NCBI GenBank assembly: GCA_023414875.1
Contig: JAEZMV010000026.1
Location: 1-57,326, forward strand
Direction of reading: 5' to 3'
DNA from: Bacillota bacterium
Lineage (GTDB): Bacteria > Bacillota > Clostridia > Lachnospirales > Lachnospiraceae
DNA length: 57,326 nt
Positions 1 through 9,606 of the stretch are shown piece after piece. The position numbers and the translations under genes were made by a program. The stretch's first letter is position 1; each line of letters begins with the position of its first letter. The notes under the pieces are model-generated. The model was not told where the DNA came from and did no database searches. It was given only the letters and a program-made list of their open reading frames with translations.

Positions 1-296
1 GTTCGTGATACATCATCACTGATATATCTAATGAAAAATCTTACTTTAGAGCTCATGTGGAACTCTAAATATTTTAGAATTTTCAGGGTTGTTATACTGT
101 TCAATTATCAAGGTTCATATACTTGCAAACCCTTTATTTTACTGGCTTTGCAGGTACATATTCATTTGCTTTTGCAACCGGTGTGGCGCGTCAGCAAAAA
201 GAATTATATCATCTTGGAAAGATAAAGTCAACAGATTTTTCTAACTTTTTTTCATCCAAATTATGGTTACCCACAGCCCTGCGAAGTACCAATAAT

Positions 297-344
297 AAAG
301 AGACCGTTATCATTGATATCACTCTTGATAACGGCCTCTCTATA
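297..344. terminator. Strong hairpin, likely terminator
   Basis: The arms AGAGaCCGTTATCA and TGATAACGGcCTCT form a long stem around a 13-nt loop. On the minus strand it is followed by TTTATTATT and on the plus strand by a weaker AT-rich tail, so it could end transcripts from either side. No recognisable gene adjoins it. Nothing else convincing was seen in positions 1-476; the short open frames there have no family resemblance. Confidence 0.45.
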
Positions 345-476
345 TTATGTATCTCAACAGCATATTTGGTCTGTTCGCACCCAATATACTGTATCAACAT
401 CTCTGACTCAGTTTACTATTATTCCAGAGAATTTGAATACCTGTTAATAAGCTAATTTCACTCTATGCTAATAAAA

Positions 477-726
477 CTATATCTTATCTGATATAATATC
501 ATATTGACTGTAATATATTTTTACTGTTATAGCTTACCTACAGTTATATGTCACTGGCTGTTATATGTTACTTGTTATATATTTCTATATCTTATCTTTT
601 ACTATATCCTACTGACTGTAATATATTATCTGCTATAGCTTACTTACTGTTATATTTTATTGGCCGTTATATATTACCATATCTTATTTGATACAATATC
701 TTTATTGTTGTTATATTTATTTGCTG
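477..726. repeat. Degenerate AT-rich tandem repeat
   Basis: Two imperfect units of about 108 bp (477-584) and 92 bp (585-676) and a partial third (677-726) share the order CTATATCTTAT, TGACTGTAATATAT, CTGTTATAGCTTAC and GGCNGTTATAT. The array lies directly downstream of the stop codon of the cvpA-like gene. It has no coding potential and no clear hairpin. It is probably an old tandem duplication that has drifted; a function is not evident. Confidence 0.6.
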
Positions 727-1422
727 CTACAAGAACATTTTTGTTGCACTCGTAATGAAGCCTATAAGCAAGTTGTTATTATAAATAAAGCTAAGTATTT
801 CGCTTTCTCCGATTAACTCCATCGCCTTCTGACCTAATCCACTGCTTCCGAACACCGTAAGTACAATGAAGAAGAGCCAAACTACGACGAGGCCATGTAC
901 CAAACCGGCAGCCAGGCCAGCCGTTTTATTAATCTGATTCAATAATGGCAGCTTGCTGATAATATCCAAAGCAATACTGATAACCCATAACAAAATCAAT
1001 ATTACGATAAAGGTTAGGGTAAATGACAATGCATTTATCACGATACCGGTCAGATAATTGTTTACATACTCCTTAAAACCATCCACTGAGAGTGCTTTGT
1101 ATACCTCATCATTGTTATTTTCAATTAGAGAATCCTTAATAGACTGCGGCAGCTTTAATCCTTCTATCAGAGAAACCTGCTCACTTACACCTGCTTTCTC
1201 TTCCTTAAATTGCACTATTTTTTCAACCTTCGAGGATACATTGTCATAAAACTTCTCGTTTCCTCTCATAAAATCATTAACCATCGGGCTGAGCCATAAT
1301 GTCAATACCAGTGCTATAATCATGGAGCACAGTGAAAATATCATCTTTATGAAACCCACCTTAATCCCAATCAGTGCATTTACAATCAAAATGCCTAAAA
1401 CAACAACCAATAACCAATTCAT
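727..1422 (-). CDS. CvpA family membrane protein
   Basis: A protein of about 231 aa with a hydrophobic N-terminal helix, a second helix soon after, a charged central stretch, and two further hydrophobic segments around residues 130-155 and 165-195. This arrangement and the GxxxG-like residues in the helices fit the CvpA/colicin V production family, small inner-membrane proteins of poorly defined role often found beside cell-envelope genes. I place the start at the ATG at 1422 (MNWLLVV), with AAAGG about 13 nt upstream. An upstream in-frame ATG at 1434 abuts the Shine-Dalgarno bases and is less likely. The gene is monocistronic as far as can be seen. A hairpin-forming palindrome (GATTAAT-CGAA-ATTAATC) sits about 85-105 nt upstream. 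Confidence 0.8.
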   Translation of the reverse strand: MNWLLVVVLGILIVNALIGIKVGFIKMIFSLCSMIIALVLTLWLSPMVNDFMRGNEKFYDNVSSKVEKIVQFKEEKAGVSEQVSLIEGLKLPQSIKDSLIENNNDEVYKALSVDGFKEYVNNYLTGIVINALSFTLTFIVILILLWVISIALDIISKLPLLNQINKTAGLAAGLVHGLVVVWLFFIVLTVFGSSGLGQKAMELIGESEILSFIYNNNLLIGFITSATKMFL

Positions 1423-1683
1423 AGTTATACCCATTCCTTTCTCCAAAATAATTTCGTAAGTATACTATAAACAATAATAAGTTACGAATATAAGTATTAA
1501 ATAGACGATTAATCGAAATTAATCTATTGTCTCGTTTTACATTTTAACTTCTATATAATGTACCCATAACTGTGGACACATTATTTAGTGGAAACCTTTC
1601 TTTCAGACATCCTTACTAAATAGATCCTTAATTATGGACACTGTGCATTGGATAACAAATATGGTTATTTCCTGAACTCCTTG

Positions 1684-2859
1684 CTACTCCTTCAATTGGA
1701 TCTGCGATATCTGGTTTCCATTCACCAGATAATAACGGTCCAGATTGTTAATCGGATATACCCCTGCGACATGACCCTCGAAGGAGTATCTGAACTTCAC
1801 CTTACCGCTAGTCTTCATTATAAGACAGGAAAGATTATCATACATTATGATCTCCTCGTCCACCAGCATTATCTTCTTATAATCAAAGTTCAAAGGCTTG
1901 TCCAGTATTTTTTTCCCTTTCAGGTTATATAGCATAATCCGTTTCGAGGTACCTTCTTTTGTTTCCAAAACCACTCCTGTATATTTTTCATTATAAAATA
2001 CACTTAGAATCCTGCCTTCCAAGGTCTCCTCATGAATCTTCTTTGGCATTTGGCTCATCTCATAGAGTACAAATCCATTGTCCTTATAAGCGCAGAATGT
2101 ATTATTATTTAAAAATGCAACCTCCGGAACAATGTGTCCATTATTAAACGGGAATCCTCCTACCATATTATTTACCCAATTTTGGCCAACCTCATCAAAA
2201 TTGTAGCAGCCCAGATTACTGGCCAGTTTACCTTCTGAAACGTCCAAACAGTTAATGATTAATTTCTTACCATCATTCGATAAGGCGATATCCATCGGGT
2301 ATCCTTCGTCATTTATCGAATTACCTTTATCAACGAGTACCGTTCCATCCGTATCATACAAAAAGTAATAATTGATATCTCCCTCTTCCATCAGAGCCGC
2401 CACTACACCCTGAGAGGCAACCTCCACTTTTACAATTTTATAGGGTGTCGTGATATTACTCACAGCGCCATTTTCATCAAAGATATGAATTAATGTGCCA
2501 CCTCTGTCTGCAACCACTACATAATTACCGCAGGTATCAGCAATTGGGTCAGACATCTCATATGAACCGTTCCATTGAAGCCCACCGTCTTTATCATAAG
2601 CTACTGCACCATCCCTACTGTACTTAACCAAAGAACTTCCGTAATTTAAATAATCTATTGCTGTTTCTCCTGTGACATCCATTGTCTTTACCACTTTATA
2701 GCTTCTATAGTCCCTATTGTAGAGGCGTATCACATAAACCGCACCTCCCAGAGCCAAAGCCAGGAGCACCATACCGATTATAGTATTTCTTATTCTTTTT
2801 ATTCGTTTTTTTCGTTTCCCATATTCTCTAAATGACTGTTCCTGATTTTCTTTTGCCAT
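1684..2859 (-). CDS. DUF5711 family membrane-anchored protein
   Basis: A 391-aa protein with a short basic cytoplasmic N-terminus, one transmembrane helix at about residues 25-47, and a large extracytoplasmic part made of repeated beta-strand segments ending in patterns such as GxxLxxVYxNEKY and LYNLKGKKIL. The repeats suggest a propeller-like fold. The layout matches the DUF5711 proteins common in Lachnospiraceae, whose role is unknown. The start ATG at 2859 has GGGAG about 6 nt upstream. It stands between the CvpA-like and LysM genes, all on the minus strand, with gaps of 200-260 bp, so each may have its own promoter. An envelope role is inferred from topology only. Confidence 0.75.
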   Translation of the reverse strand: MAKENQEQSFREYGKRKKRIKRIRNTIIGMVLLALALGGAVYVIRLYNRDYRSYKVVKTMDVTGETAIDYLNYGSSLVKYSRDGAVAYDKDGGLQWNGSYEMSDPIADTCGNYVVVADRGGTLIHIFDENGAVSNITTPYKIVKVEVASQGVVAALMEEGDINYYFLYDTDGTVLVDKGNSINDEGYPMDIALSNDGKKLIINCLDVSEGKLASNLGCYNFDEVGQNWVNNMVGGFPFNNGHIVPEVAFLNNNTFCAYKDNGFVLYEMSQMPKKIHEETLEGRILSVFYNEKYTGVVLETKEGTSKRIMLYNLKGKKILDKPLNFDYKKIMLVDEEIIMYDNLSCLIMKTSGKVKFRYSFEGHVAGVYPINNLDRYYLVNGNQISQIQLKE

Positions 2860-2992
2860 AATCTACTCCCACAGCAATCTACTTTAATCTAGATTATAAC
2901 TCATTTACACCCGGATGGCACTAATTTTCTTACATAAATGATAGAAAATGTCATAAAAGCAATTGAGCTTTTTATACAACCGCATAAATTAA

Positions 2993-3037
2993 GGGGCTCC
3001 CCCACAAGGTGTTTCCATTGGTCTTGTGGCGGGCCCC
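2993..3037 (-). terminator. GC-rich hairpin after LysM gene
   Basis: GGGGCTCCCCCACAAG pairs with CTTGTGGCGGGCCCC around a 14-nt loop, about 40 bp past the stop codon of the LysM gene. The minus-strand tail (TTAATTTATG) is only moderately T-rich, so termination is likely but not certain. Confidence 0.55.
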
Positions 3038-3077
3038 AGTTATTTGCAGTTACTTCTTCATTGGATTACTCTTTCAC

Positions 3078-4391
3078 TTACGGAACAATCAGCTTTTGCC
3101 CCACAAAAATAAGATCTTGATTTGAAATATTATTTAATTCCATGATTTTTGGCACTTTTGTATAGGTATTATAAAGCTTAAAACTAATGCCGGCTAAGGT
3201 GTCTCCCGTCACTACTGTATAATACTTAGTCTCTTCCGGGGCATCCTTCTTTGTATTATCTTTTTCCTGTTCTTCATTATTCTCAGGGGTCGAAGCTTCC
3301 GAATCCTCTGAGGAAGCACCGGCAAGTTCCTCGTCAGAGGTATCCTTATCCTCCTGGTTATCTTCATCCTTGTCTTCTTTATTTTCACTATCCTCCAAAG
3401 GGTCTACATTCCCGGGGACTACTTCAACATTCAGGTTCCCCTCTTCACCATCAGATATATCTACTGTTTCATCATTATCCTCCACTGAAGTATCCTGTTG
3501 CTTCTTATTATCCTCATTATCCATATGATTCTTCGCAAAAATCTCCTGAGCTCCCTCCATGTTCTGAGTCAGATAATCCAGGGTACGCTGCATACTGTTC
3601 ATTTGATCGTAATTACCAATTACGGCCGCACCAACTACAAGAACAATTACTGCCAGTAAAGTTCCTGCCGCGTACATAAGTCTTGTTACACCTTTACTTT
3701 CTTCCTGTACCGGTTTTTTATTCTGCAGCACCGTTCGAATTTCACGAGAAACACGGTCATTATAAGCTGCCTCACTACTGATTTCATCCTTCTTATTGTC
3801 GATCATGTAGGTTTGCATTTCTTCATTCTTTTCATAATATATGTAATAGCCATCCTGCTTACATAGGCGATTATTTTCATAGCTTAAAAATGTTTCTTCT
3901 CTTTCCATGTTGTCATATGTTAAAAGAGTCTTGTCCTGCCCGGCGAAGTTATCCAAATGAGCTTTGAGAATCTTGTCCTCATCCTCCAAAAGATAACTCG
4001 GTCCCCCAATAAACCAGCCTACAATTTCTGTATCAACAAAATATTTTTTGATATCCTCATAAATGCCTGTCCAAGTATCATTCGAAAAATTAATTTCTCC
4101 TGTAGCATCAGCATTCTTAACCTCAACCGCACCGGAAATGAATATATTCCGGCAATTATCAATGCGGATGCATTGCCCTAACAGCACTGCTATCTTACAA
4201 CCTGTGAAATCTCCCACCGCGAGTTGTTTAATAAAGGTCATTACATAGTCTTCTACATAAATCTTCTTATTTACATTGCTCTTCCCTATTTGCCGTATAT
4301 TTTTTGGCATTTTAAAGGTAGTTTGCATTCTATTTGTACGGTCTGCTTCTACATTCTCATTACTGTATACAGTTTCTAACAAACGACTCAC
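3078..4391 (-). CDS. LysM-domain membrane protein
   Basis: A protein of about 437 aa. The N-terminal half is cytoplasmic and unassigned. A single transmembrane helix lies near residues 235-260 (GTLLAVIVLVVGAAVIG), followed by a very acidic, low-complexity linker rich in Glu, Asp and Asn. A C-terminal LysM domain occupies roughly the last 48 residues (YYTVVTGDTLAGISFKLYN start, GQKLIVP end). LysM binds peptidoglycan N-acetylglucosamine, so the protein probably links a cytoplasmic domain to the wall. The most likely start is GTG at 4391, with AGGGG 6 nt upstream; the ATG at 4397 lies directly against the ribosome-binding bases. The gene is divergent from the spore protease gene across a 299-bp intergenic region that shows no other clear feature. 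Confidence 0.8.
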   Translation of the reverse strand: MSRLLETVYSNENVEADRTNRMQTTFKMPKNIRQIGKSNVNKKIYVEDYVMTFIKQLAVGDFTGCKIAVLLGQCIRIDNCRNIFISGAVEVKNADATGEINFSNDTWTGIYEDIKKYFVDTEIVGWFIGGPSYLLEDEDKILKAHLDNFAGQDKTLLTYDNMEREETFLSYENNRLCKQDGYYIYYEKNEEMQTYMIDNKKDEISSEAAYNDRVSREIRTVLQNKKPVQEESKGVTRLMYAAGTLLAVIVLVVGAAVIGNYDQMNSMQRTLDYLTQNMEGAQEIFAKNHMDNEDNKKQQDTSVEDNDETVDISDGEEGNLNVEVVPGNVDPLEDSENKEDKDEDNQEDKDTSDEELAGASSEDSEASTPENNEEQEKDNTKKDAPEETKYYTVVTGDTLAGISFKLYNTYTKVPKIMELNNISNQDLIFVGQKLIVP

Positions 4392-4690
4392 TCCCATCCC
4401 CTACTGATTAATGTAAAAACCTAGAAATATTAATCATCATACCATAGGACGGACAGGCTTTTTGTCAATTTAGGTTAACCGGAGGATATAAGTTATCCTC
4501 AGAATTCTACGAAAAAATTCTCTAATCGTGTGTAATTGAAATCATTTTCCAAGAGGATTGTACATAACACTCGAAAAAAATATTAAATTGCCTTCTAACC
4601 CTTAAGATTTCAATAATCTCTATGTCTATTTTTTGAGTATCTGGTAATACTTTACGTAAGATTTATTCCAAAATCCTTGTGGAGGTTATA

Positions 4691-5275
4691 ATGAGCATCT
4701 TTTTTAAAAGCAAAAGCCAGATTTCCTACTTCAATTCTACCGAGAAAAACACCGCTTACGAACTTGGCTGTACGCTGTCAGATTTAATAAGAGAGCAAGT
4801 TCTCTCTAACAAAACCATAATCTTCCTATGTATAGGCTCGGATCGGGCAACCGGAGACTGCCTGGGTCCAATCATCGGATATAAGTTGTCCAAGTATAAA
4901 AAGCATCAGAATTATTATGTATATGGAACCCTAGAGGAACCCGTCCATGCAAAGAATCTAAAAGACACCATTGAAATGATCTATCAAACACATGAAGATG
5001 CGTTTGTCATTGCAATTGATGCCTCTTTAGGAAAATCAAATCATATTGGTTATATTACAATTGGAGAAGGCCCGTTAAAGCCCGGTGCCGGAGTTGATAA
5101 GGACTTACCTGCGGTGGGGGACATCTTTATCACAGGTATTGTGAATTTCTCCGGGATGTTAGATAATATGCTTTTACAGACAACCCGCCTGAATGTAGTG
5201 ATGTCGATGGCGGATCAAATCTGTCTCGGAATTAATTACTGTATCAGCAGGCTTAAGGTACTGTCTCTGCAATAA
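4691..5275 (+). CDS. yyaC: Spore protease YyaC-like
   Basis: A protein of about 194 aa resembling the YyaC/germination-protease-fold family of endospore formers. Recognisable pieces are IIFLCIGSDRATGDCLGPI near residues 43-61 (GSDR..GD.LGP), YGTLEEPVHAKNL, VIAIDASLG and PGAGVDKDLPAVGDIFITG. Its substrate is not known; in Bacillus the gene is linked to sporulation. The start is ATG at 4691 because GGAGG lies 5 nt upstream; an upstream GTG overlaps that ribosome-binding site. It is the only plus-strand gene in the first 10 kb and supports a spore-forming host. Confidence 0.85.
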   Translation: MSIFFKSKSQISYFNSTEKNTAYELGCTLSDLIREQVLSNKTIIFLCIGSDRATGDCLGPIIGYKLSKYKKHQNYYVYGTLEEPVHAKNLKDTIEMIYQTHEDAFVIAIDASLGKSNHIGYITIGEGPLKPGAGVDKDLPAVGDIFITGIVNFSGMLDNMLLQTTRLNVVMSMADQICLGINYCISRLKVLSLQ

Positions 5276-5285
5276 TTGTATAAGG

Positions 5286-6398
5286 TTATTGCAGTGCAGT
5301 ATTCATGCTCTGTCTATAAAAATTAATTGCCTCAGAAATGGTTGCCGCAGATCCGGATTGAATTATGTTAATTAATGAATCCAATCGCTCCAGTGTCATA
5401 AGGTCTTTGCCGATAAATGGCTCGTATTCACTCGCTATTTTTATGGTCAAGGCCTTAATCATTTCCTCAGACTTCTTTGTCTCTGCACAAACTTTTTCGT
5501 AATCTGCCTTCAGTCCGTTTAATTTATCTTCATTAACACTCTGAATTTCAGCTGCGATTACCTGTCTGGTCGTGTTGTCGAAGGTTTCCAGTGCTTCTTT
5601 TTTTTGCTGAGAGATCTCCGCCAACTCCTGTTCTAATTTTGCCAACTCCTCATCAAAGTTCTGAAGTCCATAGGCACTTTCATCACGATCATTCTTAATG
5701 CTTTTCTTAATGGCATTTATTTTCTTCTTATTTTTTCTGATACTGCTGCGTAGCGTTTTCACCTGAAGGATTTCCTCCGGGTATCTCTCCTTTGTTCGGT
5801 TATCAACCAGAAAGTATAGACCTCCAAAAAGTAACACTGAGATAACATAGGTTAGAATTAAATAAATGCTCTTGTCCTCCGGGAGGAGTAAAAAGTAAAT
5901 TCCGCAGGGTATGATTAACAATGTGATTAAAATTACTGTTATGATAACTAGGAAATCTGTAAAACAGGAGGGTGAGTACAAGGAATAAAATAATTTTGAA
6001 TAGCAGTAGAAAGGAATCCGTCTTTGCTCAAAAATAGCCTTGGCTTCCAACTTTAAGCTGTTATTCTCTGCCCTGAGAGAAGCTGTTTCTGTATTGATTC
6101 TCTCTGAAACCTTCATATTCTTTCTTTTGTCGCGCTTATCCCTGATCTTCTTCATTCGGGCTCTGGTTTTATCCATCTGTTTGTCAAAGGCACCCTCTAT
6201 TTCATCTCTGCGCTTTCTGGTTGTTGTCTGTACTTCTTCAGCAATGGACTTTTCAAGGCTGTTGATACTTTTCTCCAGCTTTTCCTCCTCGTCCAGCAAG
6301 GAATTATTATTTGCTTGATTCCCGCGAAGCTCCAGAAGGTGCTCCTTTATCTCGTTTAAAGAATCAACTCCGCCTGATAGTAAATTGCTTCCTTCCAT
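5286..6398 (-). CDS. Coiled-coil membrane protein, unknown
   Basis: A 370-aa protein. Residues 1-125 are a highly charged coiled coil (leucine/lysine/glutamate rich, with KRRDEIE- and RARMKKIRDKRDKRK-type runs). Two hydrophobic helices follow at about 150-175 and 180-205 (FLVIITVILITLLIIPCGIYF, then YLILTYVISVLLFGGLYFL), then a second long coiled coil (residues 215-320), and a short C-terminal helix-rich region (LMTLERLDSLINIIQSGSA). The start is ATG at 6398 with GGGAGG 7 nt upstream. I do not recognise a family. The topology would put both coiled coils on the same side of the membrane. It converges with yyaC, with only 10 bp between the stops. Confidence 0.6.
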   Translation of the reverse strand: MEGSNLLSGGVDSLNEIKEHLLELRGNQANNNSLLDEEEKLEKSINSLEKSIAEEVQTTTRKRRDEIEGAFDKQMDKTRARMKKIRDKRDKRKNMKVSERINTETASLRAENNSLKLEAKAIFEQRRIPFYCYSKLFYSLYSPSCFTDFLVIITVILITLLIIPCGIYFLLLPEDKSIYLILTYVISVLLFGGLYFLVDNRTKERYPEEILQVKTLRSSIRKNKKKINAIKKSIKNDRDESAYGLQNFDEELAKLEQELAEISQQKKEALETFDNTTRQVIAAEIQSVNEDKLNGLKADYEKVCAETKKSEEMIKALTIKIASEYEPFIGKDLMTLERLDSLINIIQSGSAATISEAINFYRQSMNTALQ

Positions 6399-6491
6399 CT
6401 TTATTCCTCCCTTGTAAGTATCACTGTTTTCTTCAAGTATGATCAAAATAACCCATTTTTATAATTCTACTCTTTTTTAATACTTAGGTCA

Positions 6492-6536
6492 AGCAGGAAG
6501 AGACCCTGTGGGAGGGCTCCGAAACAGGTTCCTGCT
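6492..6536. other. Hairpin in leader of coiled-coil gene
   Basis: AGCAGGAA...TTCCTGCT plus an inner ACCcTGT/ACAGGT make a stable stem, followed on the plus strand by CTTTTT. It stands between secF and the coiled-coil gene. It may be a terminator read on the plus strand or a leader structure of the minus-strand coiled-coil gene. Confidence 0.4.
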
Positions 6537-6561
6537 CTTTTTAATATGGTACGATAAAAAT

Positions 6562-6626
6562 TTCACGGGAGATCGCTACCCCCTTGTGGATTAAACCTTA
6601 AAGGGGGATAACAATACTCCCGTGAA
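6562..6626 (-). terminator. secF operon terminator with inner stem
   Basis: TTCACGGGAG and CTCCCGTGAA form a perfect 10-bp outer stem, and CCCCCTT/AAGGGGG form an inner stem. Read on the minus strand it is followed by ATTTTTATC, as expected of an intrinsic terminator 15 bp past the secF stop. Confidence 0.7.
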
Positions 6627-6641
6627 TTATGCTTATTGCTC

Positions 6642-7682
6642 TTATTTATAGCTCTTAGTAAGAGTTTTTTTATCTTTTTTTTCTTGGAACAGTATAGTGT
6701 CGCCTTTTCTCTTCTTCCACATTACCCAAAGCGGTCCGGCGATGCAGATGGTTGAATAGCATCCGCTGATAGAACCTACTGCCATCGGAAGAGCAAAGCT
6801 CTGGATGGAATCTATGCTGTTAGCAAATGCCAGGATATAAACCAAGCTAACACTGATCATAACTGCTATGTTAGTATTAATAGAACGCATCATAGACTGT
6901 GTAATTGATAAGTCAGTAACAGTTTCCACAGAAAAGCCTTCATAAGTCTTACTGTTTTCTCTGATACGGTCATAGATTACAATCGTATCGTTAATCGAGT
7001 AACCGATAATACTTAAGGCAACCGCCACAAAGGATTCACCGATTGGTATTCCAAAGATTACACAGGTGAAGAATACCACCAAAACATCATGGAGCAATGC
7101 AATTAACGCCATGATTCCGGCGGAAAGTCCACCCATCATCTTAAAGCGAATCCATACATATAGCATAACTAATACAGCTGCAAGCAGGATAGCTGTGATA
7201 CCATTACTCAGGAATTTATCACCGAAGAACTTCTCAACCATCTGGGAGTCGGAAAGTTCCAGTTTGGCCTCCGGGAATTCTGCTTTCAATGCGTTATCAA
7301 AAGCCTGTTGATCCTTCGCATCCAAACCATATTCTCCTGCGATATTAAAAACCAGACGTTGCTCTTCAGTTTTTAAATCGGAGGTGATCTGTGTTGTTAC
7401 CGGTCTGCCCAGTTGTTTTGTAGCTAGATCCGCTGCCTCATCCGCATTAACCTTACCTTCAAAGGAATATCTCAGTAAAGCACCGCCTTTAAATTGTATA
7501 TCAAGCGATACTCCTTTCGTAAAGGAAAAGATGAGACCTATTAACATAATAGTTAAAGAAATTCCAAAGAAGATAAAACGTTTTTTATAAAAACCGATTA
7601 TTTTACTTCCGTTCATAGAATTATTCTCGTCCATAAGATTACTTTCGCTTTTAGGTTTATTTACGTTCATTATTTTACTCAT
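6642..7682 (-). CDS. secF: Protein translocase subunit SecF
   Basis: A 346-aa SecF subunit of the SecDF complex, which uses the proton gradient to help pull secreted proteins through SecYEG. Six transmembrane helices are visible. The first is followed by the family pattern GVSLDIQFKGGALLRYSF. The last four hold YSINDTIVIYDRIRENS, the conserved SecD/F transmembrane signature. The start is ATG at 7682 (MSKIMNV), preceded by AAGGAGG; it overlaps the secD stop as ATGA, so the two are translationally coupled. Six in-frame residues listed upstream of this ATG would run through the ribosome-binding site and are rejected. Confidence 0.95.
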   Translation of the reverse strand: MSKIMNVNKPKSESNLMDENNSMNGSKIIGFYKKRFIFFGISLTIMLIGLIFSFTKGVSLDIQFKGGALLRYSFEGKVNADEAADLATKQLGRPVTTQITSDLKTEEQRLVFNIAGEYGLDAKDQQAFDNALKAEFPEAKLELSDSQMVEKFFGDKFLSNGITAILLAAVLVMLYVWIRFKMMGGLSAGIMALIALLHDVLVVFFTCVIFGIPIGESFVAVALSIIGYSINDTIVIYDRIRENSKTYEGFSVETVTDLSITQSMMRSINTNIAVMISVSLVYILAFANSIDSIQSFALPMAVGSISGCYSTICIAGPLWVMWKKRKGDTILFQEKKDKKTLTKSYK

Positions 7683-8944
7683 AATGTCACCCTCCTTGAT
7701 AAGCAAGTATATAGGGGCGGCTTACGTAGGAACTTGAAGGAGCTTAATGAAAGGATCATCATTCGGGATGCAAAAACTCCTGCAATAAAGTTAAATACAA
7801 TACCTGTAAACAGGGAATATGCAAAGGATAACAGTGATCCTGTTCCGAATTTCATCAATATAAATGCTACAATAAGTACCGTAATATTTCCGTCAAATAC
7901 GGAGCTAAATGCATTCTTAAATCCGGCAGCAATCGCAGAAGCTACGCTCTTACCTGATTTAATCTCTTCACTGATACGTTCCGCAACAATAACATTGGCA
8001 TCGACACCCATACCAATGGAGAGAATGATTCCTGCAATACCGTTTAAAGTCAGCGACATCTGAGGAATAGAAAGCGCCAGAACTTGTCCGGATATTTGTA
8101 TCATAAGCGCTATACATGCAACAAAACCGGGCAAACGGTAGTAGCCAATCAAAAGTACTCCGATGATACAGAAAGCAATAAAGCCTGCCTGTAACATAAT
8201 CTTCAGTGCACCGGAGCCTAAGGTCGGGCTGATTGTTGAGTGGTTTTTGGTTGTCATAGAGAACGGAAGTGCACCGGAATTAATCTTATCCGATAAGTCC
8301 TTAGCTTCATCGTAGGATTCCATACCATCAATGTATGCTTCACCGCCTGTGATATGAGATTTTACATAGGCTGTTTGAATGTTCTCCTCATCCATCCAGA
8401 TGCTTATTTCTTTACCGATTAATTTTTTAGTCGCATTGCTGAAATCCTTGGTACCCTGTTCATCGAAGAACAGTTTCACGACATATTCTCCCGGATACTC
8501 AGGACTCTTTTCCGGGTTACTTTTTTTAACATGTACACCATCTACCAGAATATTATTGTCTGCATCACGGAAGGTAAGCTTTGCTGTTTCACCTAATTCA
8601 GTCATTGCTGTCTCAGGATCAAACTCTGTTTCATCCGCTTTCCAGGGGAAACGAACTATAATATATCCGCTGTTAACATCAGGAATAACCTCACGGTCCA
8701 TGATATTCTTACTATCCAAACGTACTTCTATGATGGAACGAGCTGCTTCTAACTCACTTTTTGTAGGTTTTCTGTTTAGATCAACCGGCTCATATGCCGC
8801 TTCGACTCCTCCTCGGATATCAATACCATAACGCATATCCGGAGCCCCTTTTATATTAAGGTCTGGTATACCAAAGGCTGCAGCATATACCATAGTAAGA
8901 GCTAATGCTAATACTATAAAAAACAATGGTTTCCTTTTATTCAT
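7679..8944 (-). CDS. secD: Protein translocase subunit SecD
   Basis: A 421-aa SecD, shorter than enterobacterial SecD as is usual in Firmicutes. It has an N-terminal helix, DIRGGVEAAYE near residue 43 (family signature D.rGG), the periplasmic P1-type domain, and six C-terminal helices with GIAGIILSIGMGVDANVIVAERISEEI, which carries the conserved membrane aspartate used in proton coupling. It overlaps secF by 4 nt (ATGA). The last 20 residues after the final helix are basic and Cys/Arg-containing. It is followed upstream by a small membrane protein gene 34 bp away, which may share the transcript. Confidence 0.95.
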   Translation of the reverse strand: MNKRKPLFFIVLALALTMVYAAAFGIPDLNIKGAPDMRYGIDIRGGVEAAYEPVDLNRKPTKSELEAARSIIEVRLDSKNIMDREVIPDVNSGYIIVRFPWKADETEFDPETAMTELGETAKLTFRDADNNILVDGVHVKKSNPEKSPEYPGEYVVKLFFDEQGTKDFSNATKKLIGKEISIWMDEENIQTAYVKSHITGGEAYIDGMESYDEAKDLSDKINSGALPFSMTTKNHSTISPTLGSGALKIMLQAGFIAFCIIGVLLIGYYRLPGFVACIALMIQISGQVLALSIPQMSLTLNGIAGIILSIGMGVDANVIVAERISEEIKSGKSVASAIAAGFKNAFSSVFDGNITVLIVAFILMKFGTGSLLSFAYSLFTGIVFNFIAGVFASRMMILSLSSFKFLRKPPLYTCLSRRVTL

Positions 8945-8978
8945 TTTAAAATTCCTTTCTGTTTTTTTCTATCACAAA

Positions 8979-9407
8979 TTAGCATCTAACACAAATGGGA
9001 GGTGCATGTCCACCCATTGAAAGTGACAGAATACTGGCACGACGATAGGTCGACTTCCTAATAATTCTTATTCCGTATAGGAGTATCCCCACGTATATTG
9101 CAAGCTGTACCAGCATATCGTAATCTCGTTTAAACACCTGACTAAAATCACCTATACTCCGTTTGATCGCGTATCTGATATTCCTGGCCGAAATTTCATT
9201 CTCTGCGAAATCTACGATAAATAATAATTTTTCGGACAATCGCAAGGGGGAACTCGTCTTGGTTATTCCTCCCGATCGATTGATACCGGATACATCTTTT
9301 CTGGTTTGTGAGTAAATATTTTGAGCCACAGCCAGATACATCACAATAATAATCAGTAAAAATAATGCACTACCGGTGTTTCGCATCTTCCGGCTATAAA
9401 AATTCAT
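8979..9407 (-). CDS. Small two-helix membrane protein, unknown
   Basis: A 142-aa protein with one N-terminal transmembrane helix (residues 12-29, GSALFLLIIIVMYLAVAQ) and a second around 100-116 (MLVQLAIYVGILLYGIRII), joined by a polar domain that would lie outside the cell. The C-terminus (GGHAPPICVRC) ends in a CxxC pair. ATG at 9407 has GGAGAG upstream. It lies 34 bp before secD on the same strand and is probably co-transcribed. I do not recognise a family; a link to protein export is only suggested by position. Confidence 0.6.
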   Translation of the reverse strand: MNFYSRKMRNTGSALFLLIIIVMYLAVAQNIYSQTRKDVSGINRSGGITKTSSPLRLSEKLLFIVDFAENEISARNIRYAIKRSIGDFSQVFKRDYDMLVQLAIYVGILLYGIRIIRKSTYRRASILSLSMGGHAPPICVRC

Positions 9408-9606
9408 TTACCCACTCTCCTTCCTTCAAATTATATATGTAAATTCTCTTATATAATCACAAGAGTAAATCTCAGTTCCACCCTAGAGATGTCTTTACAA
9501 AACTCATAAACTTTTATACCGCTAGATAATTAAAAATATTTTACACTTATAATAAGGTATCACAAATAGTCCTGTTTGTATATAAATATTTCCATAAAAC
9601 TGTCTA

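Noticed and set aside
123..455. 110-aa open frame near the window start
   Set aside because: It runs through a terminator-like hairpin, lacks a ribosome-binding site and resembles nothing known.
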